Shown in pieces: positions 61,565 through 64,000 of a stretch of 64,000 nucleotides of DNA (the first letter of the stretch is position 1; the number at the start of each line of letters is the position of its first letter). Both the position numbers and the translations under genes were made by a program. The DNA lies in assembly GCF_022406875.1 (NCBI RefSeq), contig NZ_CP023018.1, forward strand, positions 593,575 to 657,574, read 5' to 3'. The notes under the pieces are model-generated. The model did not search any database. It worked only from the letters and a program-made list of their open reading frames with translations, and was not told where the DNA came from. The DNA is from Ectothiorhodosinus mongolicus. GTDB lineage: Bacteria; Pseudomonadota; Gammaproteobacteria; Ectothiorhodospirales; Ectothiorhodospiraceae.

Positions 61565-62863
61565 ATGCTCAGCAAAGCTCCCCGTGAAAATATGCCTTCT
61601 GCGTTAGCAGTGCTCAGAGACTGGCATGTACCAGCCCTCCTCCTATTGTACGTATTCCTTATCCCATTGGGTGAGTCGAGTCTCGCCGTCATATTGTTTT
61701 TCGCCATCGGCGGCTCCCTCCTTCTTTATCATGATGGCAAAGAGCTCTTCGAAGAATACCGTGACTGGATTTATCTATCACTCGCCCTATCAATCCCAAT
61801 TGCAATCTCCCTACTCACTGCTGTGCGTTTCGAAAAAACGCTTATTTCCTTTATTGTCTTCTTTGCGCATGGACTAGCAGGAATCTATGTCTTCGTATGG
61901 TGCGCAAGAAATTGGACACCCAATTTCCTTCTCTACGGGATTGTGACCATCCTGAGTTTCTGGATGGTAACCGCGCTGCCAAATCTGCTAAGCGGTAATC
62001 TAGTGATGGTTTGGCAGGAATGGTTAGGTGCGCTAACAGGATATATCGGCAGCAATCGAAACCCGGGAGCATTGCTCTCGCATTTTTCCCCGATATATTT
62101 TGAAGCTCTATATCGAGCTTCACTGAGACTGCGAAACCGAGTTCCGTGGCTCCTGGCAATCCCCTACTTACTGGTAATACTTTTAGCTGGCAACCGCACC
62201 AGCTGGATGATTGTGAGCCTTGTGATCGTCATTTTCCTCGTGAGATTACTGGTGCTTCGGCACTTCTCCATACGGGCAGCGATTGCATCATTCTTTGTCG
62301 TGGGATTAACGCTGTTTCTCACCATGCAGTACTTCCCACATTTTGAACAACGACTAATGCGCAGCCTGCAAGCTTTTCAGGGGAATATTGAAAGTATTAA
62401 CTATGCAGGTTCCTCTCGAGTTGAGATTTGGCAAGGAGGGATGAGCCTTGCCAAGGACAGTCTACTAACGGGCAAAGGAACATATGCGTTTGGCCTGTTG
62501 AATTACGAACGAGGTTACGTGCGCAACAACTGGGGCCACGCGCATTTATATTGGTTAGAAGTCTTGGTGGCCACAGGGTTATTAGGCCTTCTCTTGTATT
62601 TGGCCGTATTCACATACCTAGTCAATCGGCTTTTTTGGCACATTCCCTGGAGCAGTTCTGCCTTTTCTGTGATGCTGACCGCCGTGGCAATGATCCTCCC
62701 CTTTAATCCGAATTGGGACTTTTATTCCTCTAGGGTAGCCTCCCTAATATGTTTCACCCTGATTCTGGGTTTTGCATTTATGTATGGAACACAGTCCTCT
62801 CGATCCCAGCACAACACTAAGCCTTCCTGTCACAAACCCAGCGATCAGGAGTCGCTGCAATGA
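61565..62863 (+). CDS. O-antigen ligase family protein (WaaL/Wzy-C)
   Basis: The 432-residue protein has ten or more hydrophobic segments and the Wzy_C-type periplasmic loop: YAGSSRVEIWQGGMSLAKDS, LLTGKGTYAF, then WGHAHLYWLEVLVATGLLG with the conserved histidine pair region. Such proteins join O-antigen or a similar glycan to lipid A-core, or polymerise it. The ATG at 61592 is an alternative start. The stop overlaps the next glycosyltransferase start (ATGA), so the two are cotranscribed. Confidence 0.85.
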   Translation: MLSKAPRENMPSALAVLRDWHVPALLLLYVFLIPLGESSLAVILFFAIGGSLLLYHDGKELFEEYRDWIYLSLALSIPIAISLLTAVRFEKTLISFIVFFAHGLAGIYVFVWCARNWTPNFLLYGIVTILSFWMVTALPNLLSGNLVMVWQEWLGALTGYIGSNRNPGALLSHFSPIYFEALYRASLRLRNRVPWLLAIPYLLVILLAGNRTSWMIVSLVIVIFLVRLLVLRHFSIRAAIASFFVVGLTLFLTMQYFPHFEQRLMRSLQAFQGNIESINYAGSSRVEIWQGGMSLAKDSLLTGKGTYAFGLLNYERGYVRNNWGHAHLYWLEVLVATGLLGLLLYLAVFTYLVNRLFWHIPWSSSAFSVMLTAVAMILPFNPNWDFYSSRVASLICFTLILGFAFMYGTQSSRSQHNTKPSCHKPSDQESLQ

Positions 62864-63912
62864 AGATCCTAATGCTCCTTCCCGAACTAGATGAGGGCGG
62901 AGTGGAGCGCCATGTCATCATGCTCTCTGACGCTATGCAGCAAGCAGGGCATTCTGTGGATATTGCATCTTGGGGAGGGAAGCTTGAAAAACAACTACCC
63001 CGAGGAATCCAACACTACAAAGTCAGAGTACATAGCAAAAATCTCCTTACCTTGTATTGGACTGCGCGAGAAATATCGCGTCTTGTTAGAAAAAATGGGT
63101 ATGACGTCATCCATGCCCATGCGCGTGCACCCGCATGGGCCGCTATGTGGGTGTCGAGAGCCACTAAAACACCCTTGGTTGTAAGCGCCCACTGCAGCTA
63201 TGGCAACAAATCTAAATGGATCTATAAGCCCCACCGCAGCGCGTCAGCTGTAATTTGCGTCAGCGAATCGGTACGCCAAGATATGACCACATGCTTTTCC
63301 GACAACGCGATTGTGATAAGAAACGGGCTTCCACCTGCGCCATCATGGGAAACGCCAATCAAAGCGGAAGCAACAAAACTTTTGTTTATAGGACGACTCG
63401 CGTCAGTTAAGGGTCTTCAGGATGCGTTACATGCACTAGCGCAAGTTCGGTCAGAAAAGCTTTGGACCCTAGATGTCGTTGGGGATGGCCCGATGGAACA
63501 AGACCTCAAAAATTTGACAAAAGAACTGGGTTTAAAAGATAAAGTTCATTTCCATGGGTTTCGTGATGACACGGACCAATGGATGCTAAACAGCGATTGC
63601 CTACTCTTCCCAAGCTATCGTGAGGGTCTGTCTCTCACCTTAGCACGGGCAATCCAAATGGGGATGCCTGTATTGGCATCCAATATCCCATCCGTAAAAG
63701 AGCTCAGCGCTGGAGAAGCCTACTACCCAGAGCCCGGGGATATTCCAGCATGGAGCACTGCTTTAACCTCCTTGGTAGAGGGGCAAATGCCCCAGAGTGA
63801 CTTTATTCCTAAAAAAATACCCACTGTGACACAAATGGCTGCCAATACCCTGGGAGTCTATGCTGGTGTTTTAAACAGGAGTGACGCAAAGGCGAATGGT
63901 GAGCTCTCGTGA
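62860..63912 (+). CDS. Glycosyltransferase family 4 (GT-B) protein
   Basis: The 350 residues start MKILMLLPELDEGGVERHV, the typical glycine-rich GT4 opening, followed by VIHAHARAPAWAAMWVSR. The C-terminal nucleotide-sugar domain has LLFIGRLASVKGLQDALHAL, VVGDGPMEQDLKNLTKELG and LLFPSYREGLSLTLARAIQM, with the E-x7-E motif region. It should add a sugar to the LPS core or a linked glycan; donor and acceptor are unknown. It overlaps both neighbours. Confidence 0.9.
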   Translation: MKILMLLPELDEGGVERHVIMLSDAMQQAGHSVDIASWGGKLEKQLPRGIQHYKVRVHSKNLLTLYWTAREISRLVRKNGYDVIHAHARAPAWAAMWVSRATKTPLVVSAHCSYGNKSKWIYKPHRSASAVICVSESVRQDMTTCFSDNAIVIRNGLPPAPSWETPIKAEATKLLFIGRLASVKGLQDALHALAQVRSEKLWTLDVVGDGPMEQDLKNLTKELGLKDKVHFHGFRDDTDQWMLNSDCLLFPSYREGLSLTLARAIQMGMPVLASNIPSVKELSAGEAYYPEPGDIPAWSTALTSLVEGQMPQSDFIPKKIPTVTQMAANTLGVYAGVLNRSDAKANGELS

Positions 63913-64000
63913 AGATCTTGCATTACGTTGATGACAAAAACCTATCATGGGGCAAACCTTGGATCGATCTGCTACTAGCCATGGGGGAAATGAACCCGTC
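63909..64000 (+). CDS. Start of another gene, probably a glycosyltransferase; cut by window edge
   Basis: Thirty codons are visible from a GTG that overlaps the previous stop (GTGA): MKILHYVDDKNLSWGKPWID and LLLAMGEMNP. The opening and the overlap suggest another LPS glycosyltransferase in the same operon, but too little is present for a family call. Confidence 0.55.
   Translation, partial: MKILHYVDDKNLSWGKPWIDLLLAMGEMNP

Overview
The window looks like chromosomal DNA of a Gram-negative gammaproteobacterium. It carries a full division and cell-wall (dcw) cluster in the canonical order, lipopolysaccharide synthesis and export genes, the Mla lipid-transport operon, a cytochrome bc1 complex, sspAB, an algW/degS-type protease and an rpoN-PTS(Ntr) cluster. 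Much of the gene order (secA-lpxC-ftsZ...mraZ-rnpB-rsmI-lpoA; sspAB-bc1-Nif3-algW-hisCDG-murA-mla; rpoN-hpf-ptsN-rapZ) resembles Pseudomonas. HPr kinase inside the rpoN cluster is instead what is known from Xanthomonadales-like and some purple-sulfur-type lineages. I would not name a genus.

Layout. At 1-23.4 kb, nearly all on the minus strand, one run of mostly overlapping genes reads mraZ-rsmH-ftsL-ftsI-murE-murF-mraY-murD-ftsW-murG-murC-murB-ddlB-ftsQ-ftsA-ftsZ, then lpxC, secA, argJ and a Nudix/ThiE-type gene cut by the window edge. The DnaB-helicase loader dciA is inserted on the plus strand. The run starts from a strong sigma70-type promoter followed by three 10-bp-spaced GTGGG boxes, the expected MraZ operator. 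RNase P RNA and rsmI lie upstream. At 24.9-28.1 kb on the plus strand are a short lpoA, yraN and a FAD-linked oxidase. At 28.1-32.8 kb on the minus strand are sspB-sspA, cytochrome bc1 and a Nif3-like gene. algW is on the plus strand. At 34-42.5 kb on the minus strand are mlaFEDCB-murA-hisG-(DAHP synthase)-hisD-hisC.

At 43.3-50.8 kb on the plus strand, KDO synthesis (kdsD, kdsC) runs into LPS export (lptC, lptA, lptB), then rpoN, hpf, ptsN, a kinase-domain-only hprK, rapZ and a mannose-type EIIA. The expected next gene, ptsH (HPr), does not follow. A 1.8-kb accessory segment (50.8-52.6 kb) intervenes with GGGG...CCCC palindromes, a 57-bp inverted repeat at its two ends, a CcdA/CcdB toxin-antitoxin pair and an orphan AbrB-type antitoxin. 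HPr is found beyond it on the opposite strand, one base after thiC, so it probably shares a transcript controlled by a TPP riboswitch. At 55-58.7 kb are an isoaspartyl-methyltransferase-like gene, a rhodanese, tolC and waaA (KDO transferase). From 58.8 kb to the end is an LPS-core/O-antigen locus: an LpxL-type acyltransferase, two unassigned glycosyltransferase-like genes, an O-antigen ligase-like membrane protein and two glycosyltransferases, the last cut by the edge.

Most of the window is ordinary core genome. The best candidates for something new are the repeat-bounded toxin-antitoxin segment that separates HPr from its partners, the inferred TPP-riboswitch control of HPr, the domain-reduced HprK and LpoA, a DAHP synthase inside the his operon, a terminator-like hairpin directly in front of waaA, and a perfect 42-bp palindrome upstream of mlaF. 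I found no CRISPR array, prophage, complete insertion sequence or tRNA.
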